The notes: generated from the sequence alone by a model not told the origin. Shown: positions 48,602-57,362, counted from the stretch's first letter. The stretch: DNA of 64,000 nucleotides from Pseudomonas sp. 30_B (GCF_017491605.1 NZ_JAFGYY010000012.1:1-64000); one strand, 5' to 3'. Translations and numbers: made by a program.

Positions 48602-49417
48602 TCAGGGGATCAGCAACTCGCGGCGCCCGTCGGCGTACTCGGTGCGTTGTCCGGGCAGGCGGAAGCGCTTTTCCGCCTGGTAGTCATAGAGCTCGCGGGC
48701 GGCCGGAATCTGCTCGAAATCCAGCTCGACGAAGTGCCGGCATTCGCGGTTGCCGGCCTCGAACTGGATATGGCCGAAGGGGTCGACCACCGCACTGCAA
48801 CCGGCGAAGGTGATGTCGTCATCGCCTTCGCCCACGCGGTTCACGACGGCGGCGAATACCTGGTTCTCCAGGGCACGAGCGGCGATCGAGGTGCGGTGAA
48901 CGTGGCCGAAGGGCTCCATGTTGCCGTCGGTGACCAGGATCAGTTCGGCACCCAGTTCCGCCAGGGCGCGGGCGCTCTCGGGGAACTCGCTGTCGTAGCA
49001 GATCAGCAGGCCGATGCGTACGCCGCGCCATTCGAGGGTGGCGTAGCGGTCGCCGGGCAGTACCAGGCCCGGCTCGGAGACCCACAGGTGGGTCTTGCGG
49101 TAGCTCAGCAGCAGCCCTTCGGGGGCGACGAATACGGTGGTGTTGTAGAAGCGGCCGCCGTCGTTCTCGATCAACCCGACGACCACCGCCACGCCACGCT
49201 CGCGCGCGGCACGCTGCACGGCCTGGACGCTCGGACCATCCAGCGGCTCGGCGTTGGCGGCGATGTTCTGCGCGTTGAGAAACCCGGTGATCTGCGCCTC
49301 GGGGAATACGACGATATCGGTGTCCGGCGAGCAGCCGGCGATGGCTTGCAGGATGCGATGCAGGTTGTAGGGCGTGTCGCCGTCGCGGGCGGCCTGTTGT
49401 ACGAGTTCAAGCTTCAT
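48602..49417 (-). CDS. Carbon-nitrogen hydrolase (nitrilase superfamily amidase)
   Basis: 271-aa cytoplasmic hydrolase with the Glu-Lys-Cys triad: E in VFPEAQITGF, K in SYRKTHLWV, and C in LLICYDSEFPE. The length fits amidase branches rather than true nitrilases. It is shorter than, and not clearly the same as, N-carbamoylputrescine amidohydrolase (AguB), though a related amide of a polyamine is a reasonable substrate given the adjacent polyamine-type binding protein. It is divergent from a LuxR regulator (49549), which probably controls it. Confidence 0.9.
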   Translation of the reverse strand: MKLELVQQAARDGDTPYNLHRILQAIAGCSPDTDIVVFPEAQITGFLNAQNIAANAEPLDGPSVQAVQRAARERGVAVVVGLIENDGGRFYNTTVFVAPEGLLLSYRKTHLWVSEPGLVLPGDRYATLEWRGVRIGLLICYDSEFPESARALAELGAELILVTDGNMEPFGHVHRTSIAARALENQVFAAVVNRVGEGDDDITFAGCSAVVDPFGHIQFEAGNRECRHFVELDFEQIPAARELYDYQAEKRFRLPGQRTEYADGRRELLIP

Positions 49418-49548
49418 TGTCGGGACCTTGTCGATGAACCGGAGGCGTATTCGGAAAGCCGGGTGACTTTTCGCCGGGGCTGATGCAAGTATGCGAACCC
49501 TGACCGAATTTCCTATTCCGCCGTTTGGTTAACCCCTGGGGTACCCGC

Positions 49549-50343
49549 ATGACTCTGACCCTCCTGGACCTGGCCTGGCACCGCGCCTTCGGGCAACTGG
49601 CCGAGCGTCTCGACCAGCCCGATTTCTGGCGCGCGCTGGCCGAGGTGCTGGGCGACCATCTGGCGCTGGGCAGCTGGGTAGCCCTGATGTTCAGCGACGA
49701 GCGTCCGCGTATCTTCGCCGAGAGCCGCTACGAAGGCGGCGGGCCTGATCCGCTGTTCAACGATTACGTGCAGGGCCTGTACCTGCTCGATCCCTTCTAC
49801 CTCGCCAACCGCGAGCGCCCGGCGAGCGGCCTGTTTCGCCTGGGCGAGGTGGCCCCGGAGTGCTTCCGCGAAACCGAGTACTACCGGCTGTACTTCACCC
49901 ACAACGTGGTGGAGGACGAAGTGCAGTACAACGTCTGCCTCGAGGGCGGGCGCAGCCTGTGTCTTTCGCTCGGCAGCCGTTCACGCTTCGAACCGCAGCA
50001 GATTGCGCTGCTGGAGATGATCCGTCCCTGGGTCTGCGCGCTGATGCGCCAGCGCCTGTTCTTCGAGGGTGGCACCAGCGAGCCGGCGGTCCGGCCCGGC
50101 GCGGGTTGGCAGGGCAACCTGGAGCAGATGATGGAGCGCCTGGGAACACCGCTGACCGGCCGGGAGCTGGATGTCATCCGGCTGGTGCTCAGTGGCTGTT
50201 CCAACAAGGAGGTGGCCGCGAAGCTCGATATTTCCGCCGAGACGGTGAAGGTGCATCGACGGCATGTCTACGCCAAGCTCAAGGTCAAGTCGCAGTCCGA
50301 GCTCTTCAAGATCTTTCAGAACGCGCAGGTAGTCTCCGCCTGA
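49549..50343 (+). CDS. LuxR-family transcriptional regulator
   Basis: 264-aa regulator with a C-terminal GerE HTH (LTGRELDVIRLVLSGCSNKEVAAKLDISAETVKVHRRHVYAKLKVKSQSELFKIF). Its N-terminal ~190 residues are not an obvious autoinducer domain. The start at 49549 (MTLTLLDLAWHRAF) matches where similarity to such regulators begins. It is divergent from the hydrolase/binding-protein operon and resembles LuxR regulators that sit beside polyamine genes in pseudomonads. Probably an activator responding to an amine. Confidence 0.9.
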   Translation: MTLTLLDLAWHRAFGQLAERLDQPDFWRALAEVLGDHLALGSWVALMFSDERPRIFAESRYEGGGPDPLFNDYVQGLYLLDPFYLANRERPASGLFRLGEVAPECFRETEYYRLYFTHNVVEDEVQYNVCLEGGRSLCLSLGSRSRFEPQQIALLEMIRPWVCALMRQRLFFEGGTSEPAVRPGAGWQGNLEQMMERLGTPLTGRELDVIRLVLSGCSNKEVAAKLDISAETVKVHRRHVYAKLKVKSQSELFKIFQNAQVVSA

Positions 50344-50445
50344 GAGCAACCCTTGCTCCGCGTCGACAACTGTCCATCGCCACAGATAGATATCGGCCAG
50401 AAGGGGCCTCGGTTGGGCAAATGCCGGGCAGGCGGCGGAGTGCGT

Positions 50446-50865
50446 TCAGCCGTGCCGTGCCCGGCTCGCCTGTACCACCCGGTGCGCCGGCAAGCGCAGT
50501 TGCGTCAGCAGGTATTCGGCGAATTCCGGCGAGAAGGGCTGCAGGGCAATGGCGCGCTCCATGCAGCCCAGCCAGGCGGCGCTGCGGGCTTCGTCGATCG
50601 GCCATTGTGCATGGAAGGACGGGATGGAGATGGAACCGTATTTTTCGCTGAACAGCCGCGGGCCGCCCAGCCAGCCGCTGAGGAAGCACGCCAGTTTGTC
50701 GCGAGACTGTTCCAGGCTTTCCGGGTGCATGCGGCGCAGGTCGGCCGCCTCCGGCAGTTCGTCCATCAGCCGGTAGAAGTCGTCGACCAGGCGGCGCAGG
50801 CCATCGATGCCGCCTGCGGCCTGATAGGAGGCATCGCCTGTGCCGAAGGGGAGGGTACTGCTCAC
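50446..50865 (-). CDS. Group 2 truncated haemoglobin
   Basis: 139-aa haem protein of the truncated (2-on-2) globin family. YQAAGGIDGLRRLVDDFYRLMDELPEA forms the A-B region with the B10-type aromatic, SRDKLACFLSGWLGGPRLF the E helix region, SFHAQWPI the proximal His, and AAWLGCMERAI the conserved Trp. Group 2 members bind O2 or NO, and roles include NO detoxification. The frame has no ATG; GTG at 50865 gives the usual length and is taken as the start. It is a single gene between the LuxR and ProQ genes. Confidence 0.85.
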   Translation of the reverse strand: MSSTLPFGTGDASYQAAGGIDGLRRLVDDFYRLMDELPEAADLRRMHPESLEQSRDKLACFLSGWLGGPRLFSEKYGSISIPSFHAQWPIDEARSAAWLGCMERAIALQPFSPEFAEYLLTQLRLPAHRVVQASRARHG

Positions 50866-51067
50866 GGTCGGGGCTCGCTGAGGTTCGGAAACCCCATCAT
50901 ACCCGGCGCGCCAGCGGCGGATCAGTTGGCATTTCGTCGCGTTCCCCGGGAGACGGACGCGGCATCCCCGGGTGCGGGCAAGAACCCGCACCCGGGAGAG
51001 GCATTCGTCATCCACGGGCAACCTGCCGAGGAGCCGCAGCACAGCCCCCGGCAGGGCGCGACCGAGT

Positions 51068-51592
51068 TCAGTCCGCGGTCTGTTCCACTGCGGTATCGGC
51101 AGTATCGGCGGCAGCAGCGGGGGCTGGGACGGGCGTCTTTGACTTCGCGCGATTTCGTCGGTCCTGGCTGCGTTGCCGCGCAGCCTGCTGCTTCGCATGC
51201 AGCGCCTGGGAGGCCGTTACGATGCCCGCTGCCTGACCGTTCAGGTCCAGGCGCGGCGCATTTTCCACCATGCTTGCCCAGTAGCGGGCTCCCCGGCACC
51301 AGGTCGAGATGCCCAGCTTCAGCTGTTCGCTGGTGATGCCGAGCAGCTCCAGGTGTTGCTCGGCATCCTTGAGAATGCCTTCCTTGAGCGGAACCTTGGG
51401 GGCCGGATTGACCGGGAAGGCCAATGGAAAGTGCTTCTGCAATCGCCAGATCGCTTCCACCGCCGGATCCTGCTCACGAGGCTTCGCCTGTGGCGATGAC
51501 TTCCGCTTGGGATGTTTCGCGCTATCGGCCTTTGCCTGCTCTTTTTCAGCCCGCAGGCGGTCACGTAGTCCAGCTAGTTGTTCAAAACCCAT
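51068..51592 (-). CDS. proQ: ProQ/FinO-family RNA chaperone
   Basis: 174-aa RNA-binding protein. The FinO/ProQ domain (about 40-120) includes AIWRLQKHFPLAFPV, PLKEGILKDAEQHL and TWCRGARYWASM. It is flanked by basic/low-complexity ends: an N-terminal KHPKRKSSPQAKPRE and a C-terminal tail rich in Ala and Thr. ProQ proteins bind structured RNAs and 3' ends of mRNAs, stabilising transcripts and helping sRNA pairing. It is a single gene with no operon partners visible. Confidence 0.92.
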   Translation of the reverse strand: MGFEQLAGLRDRLRAEKEQAKADSAKHPKRKSSPQAKPREQDPAVEAIWRLQKHFPLAFPVNPAPKVPLKEGILKDAEQHLELLGITSEQLKLGISTWCRGARYWASMVENAPRLDLNGQAAGIVTASQALHAKQQAARQRSQDRRNRAKSKTPVPAPAAAADTADTAVEQTAD

Positions 51593-51704
51593 CGTTCAAT
51601 TCACAGCTTCGAGGTTGAGTACGTGGCGCAAGGGTATTCGATACGGCCCTTGGGATCATCTGAAACCGGATAAATCGCCTCGGGTGTCGTGGAAATTCTA
51701 TGCG

Positions 51705-51730
51705 CTCCTGACCGTTAGCCGTCACTGGCG
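51705..51730. repeat. Degenerate intergenic repeat
   Basis: CTCCTGACCGTTAGCCGTCA; its first half recurs at 58398 (CTCCTGGCCGTTAG) and, more degenerate, at 60536 (CTACCGACCCTTAG). All three copies are outside genes. Confidence 0.45.
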
Positions 51731-51780
51731 GGGGCCTACTTTGGGTCGGTATCCTCCTCGATAACGACAACAAACCCCGA

Positions 51781-52050
51781 CATGCTGCCGAAACTGCCCG
51801 TGACTCTCGGAATCATCTTCTGCTCGGTAGCCGTGCCGGTGCTGGAGATCTCCGACTCGGCCAGGTAGCCGCATGGCAGCTCGATCGCGCTCAACGACGG
51901 CACGGAAAAATGATCCTGGGCGTCAATCCGGGACAGTTCGCCCGCATGCTAGCCATCCTCATGGCTGCCGTTGTCGTGACAACGGACCGTCATAGCCGGC
52001 CGGCAGGTGAGGAGGCCCGCCGGGGGCGTAACCTGAGCAAGCCCGGCTAG
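51781..52050 (+). pseudogene. Remnant of a small membrane protein gene (internal deletion)
   Basis: ATG 51781 opens MLPKLPVTLGIIFCSVAVPVLEISDSA, a membrane-helix start of a conserved small membrane protein type, then stops at once. A later frame supplies SIALNDGTEK and, shifted again, ILGVNPGQFARMLAILMAAVVVTTD, which looks like the C-terminal helix of the same kind of protein. The central part is missing. The family assignment is from memory and weak; decay of one gene with start and end kept is the best reading. Confidence 0.4.
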
Positions 52051-52111
52051 GTGCACCCACCGCGGATTGGGTGATTCTGTCGTCGACCGCATAACCAGGA
52101 GCCTCCACCCG

Positions 52112-52975
52112 GTGTCCGATATTCCGACTGCCTACGCCAAACGATTCGACGCCGTGCTTGCCTACATCGATAGCCACCTGGAGGGTGACCTTTCGGTGAA
52201 GACCTTGAGCGAGGTGGCGCATTTCTCGGCGTTTCACTTCCATCGGCAATTCACCGCCTATGTGGGCGTGCCGGTTGCGCGTTATGTGCAGCTGATGCGC
52301 CTGCGGCGGGCGGCGCATCGCCTGGCGTCCGGCGCGGAATACTCGGTGCTGGACGCCTCGCTCGACGCCGGCTTTGACAGCCCCGAGGCATTCAGCCGGG
52401 CCTTTCGACGAGACTTCGGTACGGCGCCCAGTGCATTCCGGCAACAGCCGAACTGGCAGACCTGGCATGCGGTTTTCGCCATTCCCCATTTTTCCAGGAG
52501 CATCACCATGCAGGCACGCATCGTCGATTTCGCCGAAGTCAGGGTTGCCGCTCTCGAACACTGCGGCCCTCCCGCACTGCTCGACGAGAGCGTGCGCCAG
52601 TTCATCCAGTGGCGCATGGGCAGCGGGCAGTCGCCGGTAGGCGTGAACCGCACCTTCGGCATTCCCTACGGCAACCCCGACACGACACCCGCGGAAGAGT
52701 TTCGCTTCGATATCTGTGGCGAGATTGGCGAAGCCGTGGCGCCGAACGATTATGGCGTCCGCGAGCGGGTCATTCCCGGTGGCCGCTGCGTGGTCGTTCG
52801 CCACATCGGTTCGCCTGATCACATCGGCGAGAGCATCTATCCGATCTATCGCGATTGGCTCCCCGGCAGTAACGAAGAGCTCCGCGACCACCCGCTGTTC
52901 TTCCACTACCTGAGCATCTTCCCGGAGACGCCCCTGGAAGAGTGGCAGACGGATATCTATATCCCGCTGCAATAG
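52112..52975 (+). CDS. AraC-family regulator with GyrI-like effector domain
   Basis: 287-aa regulator like Rob/SoxS-type proteins. The N-terminal AraC DNA-binding domain has both helix-turn-helix units (KTLSEVAHFSAFHFHRQFTAYVG and SVLDASLDAGFDSPEAFSRAFRRDFG, residues 10-110). The C-terminal GyrI-like small-molecule-binding domain follows (VRVAALEHCGPPALLDESVRQF ... GGRCVVVRHIGSPDHI, 130-287). It starts at GTG 52112 with AGGAG at 52097-52101. Such proteins often control efflux or detoxification genes; no obvious target is adjacent. Confidence 0.9.
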   Translation: MSDIPTAYAKRFDAVLAYIDSHLEGDLSVKTLSEVAHFSAFHFHRQFTAYVGVPVARYVQLMRLRRAAHRLASGAEYSVLDASLDAGFDSPEAFSRAFRRDFGTAPSAFRQQPNWQTWHAVFAIPHFSRSITMQARIVDFAEVRVAALEHCGPPALLDESVRQFIQWRMGSGQSPVGVNRTFGIPYGNPDTTPAEEFRFDICGEIGEAVAPNDYGVRERVIPGGRCVVVRHIGSPDHIGESIYPIYRDWLPGSNEELRDHPLFFHYLSIFPETPLEEWQTDIYIPLQ

Positions 52976-53239
52976 CACGGGCTCTCGCACCGTGCCGTCG
53001 TCCGAATAACTCGTGGCGGCGGCAATTTGTGCTGCCCAGTCGCATCGACGGCCAGGTGCATTGCCTTCCATGCGTTCATCGTTCCGTCTTGCTGCCCGGG
53101 GTGGGCGACAGGTACGCACCGCCTACTCAGCCGCGTTGGCGGAAGATATAGTGCCTGCCGACCCTCCATGCCCACCGAACCGCGCGACTCGGCACGGCGT
53201 TGCGAACGCTCCGAATCTGCGACTGGAACACGCCCGACC

Positions 53240-53992
53240 ATGCATCCGAAGAACCTCGATGGCGCCACCGATGAATCGCTGCTGCTCGTGGAGCTGAAGC
53301 GTCTGTTGAAGGATCGCAATATCCGCTATTGCGATATTGCCGAGCAGTTGAACCTGAGCGAGACAACCATCAAGCGCAAGTTGACCGGGCATGGTCTGAG
53401 CGTATCGATGCTCGAGTCGGTCTGTTCCATGGCGGGTGTGCGCCTGATCGATCTTGCCGAACTGGCGGCGCGGCGAAGCGACAGCAAGATTCGCTCGCTG
53501 AGCATCGCGCAGGAGCAGGGGCTGGCCGATGCGCCGTTCACGGCGTTCATCTTTCTGCTGTTGCGCTATGACTGGACGCCCCGACAGATACAGCAGGAGT
53601 TCGAGCTGAACGACGCGGACATCTTCCTTCACCTCAGGCGGCTGGAAAAGCTCCGGTTGCTCGACCTGTTTCCCGGCAACCGTGTACGACTGCTGACCGT
53701 GCGGCACCCGGAGTGGATACCAGGCGGCCCGCTGCGGCGGGCAGTGGACGACACGATGCGCCGGCATTTCGAAGCGATGGACTTCCACGACCCGCAGTCG
53801 GTCTGGCAGCTCGAAACCGTCAAGTTGTCGCGCGGCTCGATAGACCAGTTGCGTCAGATGATGGCCTCGCTTTCGCAGCGTATGCGCGAGCTCGCCACCG
53901 ACGATCGTTCCCTGCCTGACGGGCAGACGGAGTGGTACAGCATGCTCTGCATGGCTCGCCTCACCGATCCGCGAATCTTCTGGACCGAGTGA
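53240..53992 (+). CDS. XRE-type helix-turn-helix regulator
   Basis: About 250 aa. The N-terminal HTH is of the Cro/C1 type (NIRYCDIAEQLNLSETTIKRKLTGHGLSVSMLESVCSMAGVRLIDLAEL, residues 22-70). A second winged-helix-like part (TPRQIQQEFELNDADIFLHLRRLEKLRLLDLFPGNRVRLL) follows, then a helical C-terminal region. The start is uncertain: ATG 53240 is chosen because conservation should begin there, but an ATG at 53168 is in frame and neither has a clear ribosome binding site. It is upstream of the SDR gene at 54160 and may bind the dyad at 54038. Confidence 0.8.
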   Translation: MHPKNLDGATDESLLLVELKRLLKDRNIRYCDIAEQLNLSETTIKRKLTGHGLSVSMLESVCSMAGVRLIDLAELAARRSDSKIRSLSIAQEQGLADAPFTAFIFLLLRYDWTPRQIQQEFELNDADIFLHLRRLEKLRLLDLFPGNRVRLLTVRHPEWIPGGPLRRAVDDTMRRHFEAMDFHDPQSVWQLETVKLSRGSIDQLRQMMASLSQRMRELATDDRSLPDGQTEWYSMLCMARLTDPRIFWTE

Positions 53993-54037
53993 CGCTGGCT
54001 GGCGTGCTGCCATGGGGCGCGCGTACCGCAATGCGAC

Positions 54038-54074
54038 ACTATTAAGTATCACCCCGAGATACTTTCTTAATAGT
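54038..54074. promoter_or_regulatory. Nested dyad operator upstream of the SDR gene
   Basis: Outer arms ACTATTAAG (54038-54046) and CTTAATAGT (54066-54074), inner arms AAGTATC (54044-54050) and GATACTT (54058-54064), all perfect. It is AT-rich within GC-rich DNA, 86 bp upstream of the SDR start. A strong candidate operator overlapping a promoter. Confidence 0.65.
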
Positions 54075-54159
54075 CCCGCATTGGGCAGTCCATGTGGGTT
54101 CGCCTGCTGATACTTTTCCTCAACGACACCCTGTCGATCTACCGAGGAAAGGAGAGGCA

Positions 54160-54936
54160 ATGATGAGAAAGAGCGGATTCCCGCAGGGCGCCACTTTGGT
54201 CTTTGGCGGCAGCGGTGGCATCGGACAATGCGTTGCCCTCGAGTTCGCACGCGCTGGCGTGCCGGTCGCGGTCGCCTACCGGAGCAAGGCCGAGGTAGCG
54301 CAACGCGTCGCCGGCCAGATCCGGGAAGAGGGCGTCGACGCGAGCATCCACCAGGTCGACGTCACCGATGTCGACCAGATCCAGGCGACGCTGGACGCGG
54401 CCATCGAAATCCACGGTCGCGTGCACACCATCGTCTGGGCTGCCGGGCCTTTCGTGAACCAGCTCCATATCAGCGAAATGGACCCCGATGACTGGAAGCG
54501 CGCCATCGATGTCGAGGTCATGGGCTTCTTCAATGCCGCCAAGGCCGCGCTGCCGCACCTGCGCGCCGCGGGGGGCGGTTCGTTTGTCACGCTGGGCTCC
54601 GCCGGCCACCTGCGCTGGCCGGATCGTGATGGCCTGTCGGTCGCGCCGAAGGCTGCCAACGAGTCGCTGGTAAAGGGTCTCGCCCGCGAGGAAGGCCGCT
54701 ACAACATCCGTGCGAACTCCGTCCTGGTCGGCGTCATCGAGGCGGGCATGTTCCCGCAACTCCTGGAGCAGGGCCAGTTCGACCAGCGGTGGATCGACGA
54801 AACGCTGCACATGCTGGCGCTCAAGCGCTGGGGCAAGCCCGAGGAAATCGGTCGTGCCGCCGTGTTCCTGGCCTCGGACAACGCCGCCTATATCACCGGG
54901 CAACAGCTGAACGTGTCCGGCGGGTACGGCATCTAG
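54160..54936 (+). CDS. Atypical short-chain dehydrogenase/reductase lacking the catalytic Tyr
   Basis: 258-aa Rossmann protein with cofactor motif VFGGSGGIGQ, the VWAAGPFVNQ (NAAG-like) element and the end NAAYITGQQLNVSGGYGI. The segment where YxxxK should occur reads LSVAPKAANES: the lysine is there but Tyr is replaced by Ser. It may be non-catalytic, or use another residue. ATG 54160 follows GGAGAGG. It stands behind the nested dyad at 54038 and downstream of the XRE regulator. Confidence 0.88.
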   Translation: MMRKSGFPQGATLVFGGSGGIGQCVALEFARAGVPVAVAYRSKAEVAQRVAGQIREEGVDASIHQVDVTDVDQIQATLDAAIEIHGRVHTIVWAAGPFVNQLHISEMDPDDWKRAIDVEVMGFFNAAKAALPHLRAAGGGSFVTLGSAGHLRWPDRDGLSVAPKAANESLVKGLAREEGRYNIRANSVLVGVIEAGMFPQLLEQGQFDQRWIDETLHMLALKRWGKPEEIGRAAVFLASDNAAYITGQQLNVSGGYGI

Positions 54937-55030
54937 GGCCTCTTCTGGCCCCAATCGAGAGTCGCTGTTCACCGATACCTCCGCGCCTGCATGCTCGGCG
55001 CGGCCGTCCTTTCCTGCCCTGGAGTACGGC

Positions 55031-55447
55031 ATGACCGATTTGAATCCCCACCACGCGTTGTACGAACTCGCGTGCCGCTATGCACAAGCTGTCGACCGAC
55101 GCGACTGGGCTCGGCTCAGCACTCTCTTCACCGCCGACGCATCCCTTGCCGGTCCCGGCTTCCGCTTCGACGACCGCAACGCGATCGTCGCCGGCATGGG
55201 TGCGATCGAGCGCTACGAAACGACGCAGCATCACGTGCACAACCAGCTCGTCACGCTCGACGGCGGTGTGGCCGACGTCGAGACCTACGGCGTTGCGTGC
55301 CACGTCTATGTGCGCGATGGCGTGAAGCGCAAGCTCGACTGGGGGCTGCGCTATCACGACCGCTGCCTGTTCGACGGCGGCACGTGGCGCTTCGCGGCGC
55401 GCACACTGCACGTCGACTGGACCCAGGACCTGCCGCTGGAGGGCTGA
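55031..55447 (+). CDS. SnoaL-like / NTF2-fold protein
   Basis: 138-aa protein of the SnoaL_4 type: LYELACRYAQAVDRRDWARLSTLFTADASL at the start, HHVHNQLVTLDGGVADVETYGVA in the middle, DGGTWRFAARTLHVDWTQDLP at the end. Members are small hydrolases, cyclases or isomerases acting on ring compounds, or have no known activity. It is the first of a run (SnoaL - broken SDR - SDR - SDR - epimerase-like) that looks like a pathway for an alicyclic or terpenoid compound (inference). Codon use begins to differ from the bulk of the window here. Confidence 0.88.
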   Translation: MTDLNPHHALYELACRYAQAVDRRDWARLSTLFTADASLAGPGFRFDDRNAIVAGMGAIERYETTQHHVHNQLVTLDGGVADVETYGVACHVYVRDGVKRKLDWGLRYHDRCLFDGGTWRFAARTLHVDWTQDLPLEG

Positions 55448-55450
55448 ACG

Positions 55451-55618
55451 ATGCTCACGTCTCGTCCCCTTGACGGCCAAACTGCGCTGGTTACCGGCGG
55501 TGCCGGTGGTATTCGCGGCCTGTGCGCAGGCGCTGCTCGCGGACGGTGCGGCCGTCGTGCTGATGGGCCGCCGCCACGACGCGGTAAAGGCCGGCCGCGT
55601 GCCTGGCGCTGCATGAGT
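55451..55618 (+). pseudogene. Truncated, frameshifted SDR gene
   Basis: The start MLTSRPLDGQTALVTGGAGGI is a clear SDR N-terminus with the nucleotide-binding glycines. Just after it the frame shifts: in the next frame CAQALLADGAAVVLMGRRHDAV continues the same fold, then a stop comes at 55616-55618. Only about 55 of ~250 residues remain, and the next SDR gene follows at once. It was probably a complete member of this SDR cluster before a deletion. Confidence 0.8.
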
Positions 55619-55656
55619 GCATGCCTTCTCTCCACACCACGGGAAATCGATCATCC

Positions 55657-56415
55657 ATGAAACGAGTCGCAAACAAGGTTGCGCTGGTCACCGGCGCGGC
55701 GAGCGGCGTCGGCCGCGCGGATGCGCTGCTGCTTGCCGCCGAAGGTGCCCGCGTCGTGCTGTCCGATATCAACGAAGCGGCGGGGCAGGCGCTCGCACGT
55801 GAGATCGGCGACGCCGCAATGTTCGTGCGTCACGACATCGCCGAAGAAGACGGCTGGCGGCACGCGATCGCCGCGACGCTCGAGCGCTTCGGACGCCTCG
55901 ACGTGCTGGTCAACAACGCGGCGATCTGCCCGGTCGGCTCGATCGAGGAGACCGACCTCGGGACCTGGCAGCGGGTGATGCGCACCAACGCGGACGGCTA
56001 TTTCCTCGGCTGCAAATACGCGATTGGCGCAATGAAAGGCAACGACACGCCGGGCTCGATCGTGATGATGTCGTCGGTCGCCGCGCTCGGCGGGCTGCCG
56101 ATGATGTGCGCGTATACCGGCTCGAAGGGCGCGGTGACGGCGCTCACCCGCAGCGTCGCCGTGCACTGCAAGCGCAGCGGCTATCGGATCCGCTGCAACT
56201 CGATCCACCCGGACGGGATCTGGACGCCGATGACGCAGGCGCTGATGCCCGGCCTCGACCCGGCCGTACTGGGCATCGGCAGCGATCCGATGGCGCGCAT
56301 GTGCTACCCACAGGATGTCGCGAATCTCGTGCTGTTCCTCGCGTCCGACGAATCGCGCTTCGTGAACGGCGCGGAACTGCGGATCGACAACGCGCAACTG
56401 GTGTCGTCGCTGTGA
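55657..56415 (+). CDS. Short-chain dehydrogenase (cyclic alcohol dehydrogenase-like)
   Basis: 252-aa classical SDR: cofactor motif VTGAASGVGRA, DI at the NAD-selective position (VVLSDINEAAG), NNAA, catalytic Ser in MMSSVAALGG and YTGSK. The Asp after the second strand favours NAD over NADP. It resembles cyclopentanol/cyclohexanol-type dehydrogenases. It is in the same run as the SnoaL protein and SDR at 56453. The ATG at 55657 gives the normal family start (MKRVANKVALVTG). Codons favour GCG, CTC and TCG. Confidence 0.92.
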   Translation: MKRVANKVALVTGAASGVGRADALLLAAEGARVVLSDINEAAGQALAREIGDAAMFVRHDIAEEDGWRHAIAATLERFGRLDVLVNNAAICPVGSIEETDLGTWQRVMRTNADGYFLGCKYAIGAMKGNDTPGSIVMMSSVAALGGLPMMCAYTGSKGAVTALTRSVAVHCKRSGYRIRCNSIHPDGIWTPMTQALMPGLDPAVLGIGSDPMARMCYPQDVANLVLFLASDESRFVNGAELRIDNAQLVSSL

Positions 56416-56452
56416 TGCGGCGCAATGCTTTTCCATTCGATGGAGTGCCTCG

Positions 56453-57289
56453 ATGATTTCATTTACCGGTAAGACAGTACTGGTCACTGGCGGCGGCGCG
56501 GGTATCGGCCGGGCGTGCGCCGAAGCCTTCGGCGCGGCGGGCGCGCGCGTCGCCGTGGCCGAGATCGATGCGGCCCGCGCGCAGGACGTGCGGCACGCGC
56601 TCGAGGCGGCGGGGGTCGACGCGCTCGTCGACATCGTGGACGTTACGCGCCGCGACGAGGTCGACGCGTTCGCGCGGACGGTCGACGCGCGTTTCGGCGG
56701 GCTCGACGTGCTCGTCAACAATGTTGGTGATTTCCTGCAGATCGCGAAGCCGTTCGACGATTACACCGACGACGACATCGCTCGGCTGTTCGACGTGAAC
56801 CTGCGCCAGGTGTTCATCGTCACGCAGGCGATGCTGCCGCTGCTGCGCAAGCGCGGCGCGGGCAGCAGCATCGTCGGTGTATCGTCGATCGAAGGTTTCC
56901 GCGCGATTCCGAACTGCGCCGTGTATGCGTCGTTCAAGGCTGCACTGACCGGTTTCACCAAAAGCCTCGCGCTCGAACTCGGGCCGGTCGGCATCCGCGT
57001 GAACCAGATCGCCCCCGAAACCACCGAGACGCCGCAGGTACCTGTCAGCCTGATGGTCGCGGCGGAGCACCAGGATCACATCCCGCGTTGGATTCCCCTC
57101 GGACGTTTCGGCGACGCCGGCGACATCGCTGGCGCCGCGCTGTACCTCGCGAGCCCGCTCGCCGCGTGGGTCACCGGCACCACGCTGCACGTCGATGGCG
57201 GCGCGCTCGCGGCGGCCGGCTGGTACCGCGACCCGAAGGGCTTCTGGACCAACATACCCGTCGTCACGGGCAACGGCTTCAACTTCTGA
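56453..57289 (+). CDS. Short-chain dehydrogenase/reductase
   Basis: 278-aa SDR: VTGGGAGIGRACAEAFGAAGARVAVAEID (NAD type), NNVG, Ser in VSSIEGFRA and YASFK, all catalytic residues present. A C-terminal extension (GWYRDPKGFWTNIPVVTGNGFNF) beyond the usual end is seen in some cyclic-alcohol SDRs. The Ala codons are overwhelmingly GCG and the Leu codons often CTC, unlike the window's Pseudomonas genes (GCC, CTG). It follows the previous SDR by 37 bp and precedes the epimerase-like gene by 73 bp. Confidence 0.92.
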   Translation: MISFTGKTVLVTGGGAGIGRACAEAFGAAGARVAVAEIDAARAQDVRHALEAAGVDALVDIVDVTRRDEVDAFARTVDARFGGLDVLVNNVGDFLQIAKPFDDYTDDDIARLFDVNLRQVFIVTQAMLPLLRKRGAGSSIVGVSSIEGFRAIPNCAVYASFKAALTGFTKSLALELGPVGIRVNQIAPETTETPQVPVSLMVAAEHQDHIPRWIPLGRFGDAGDIAGAALYLASPLAAWVTGTTLHVDGGALAAAGWYRDPKGFWTNIPVVTGNGFNF

Positions 57290-57362
57290 GCGCCAGCCGC
57301 ACGTCGCTGCGGCTTCATCCGTCCATTTCTCGCGGCGTGCCTGCGCCGCTACCGGAGATACC

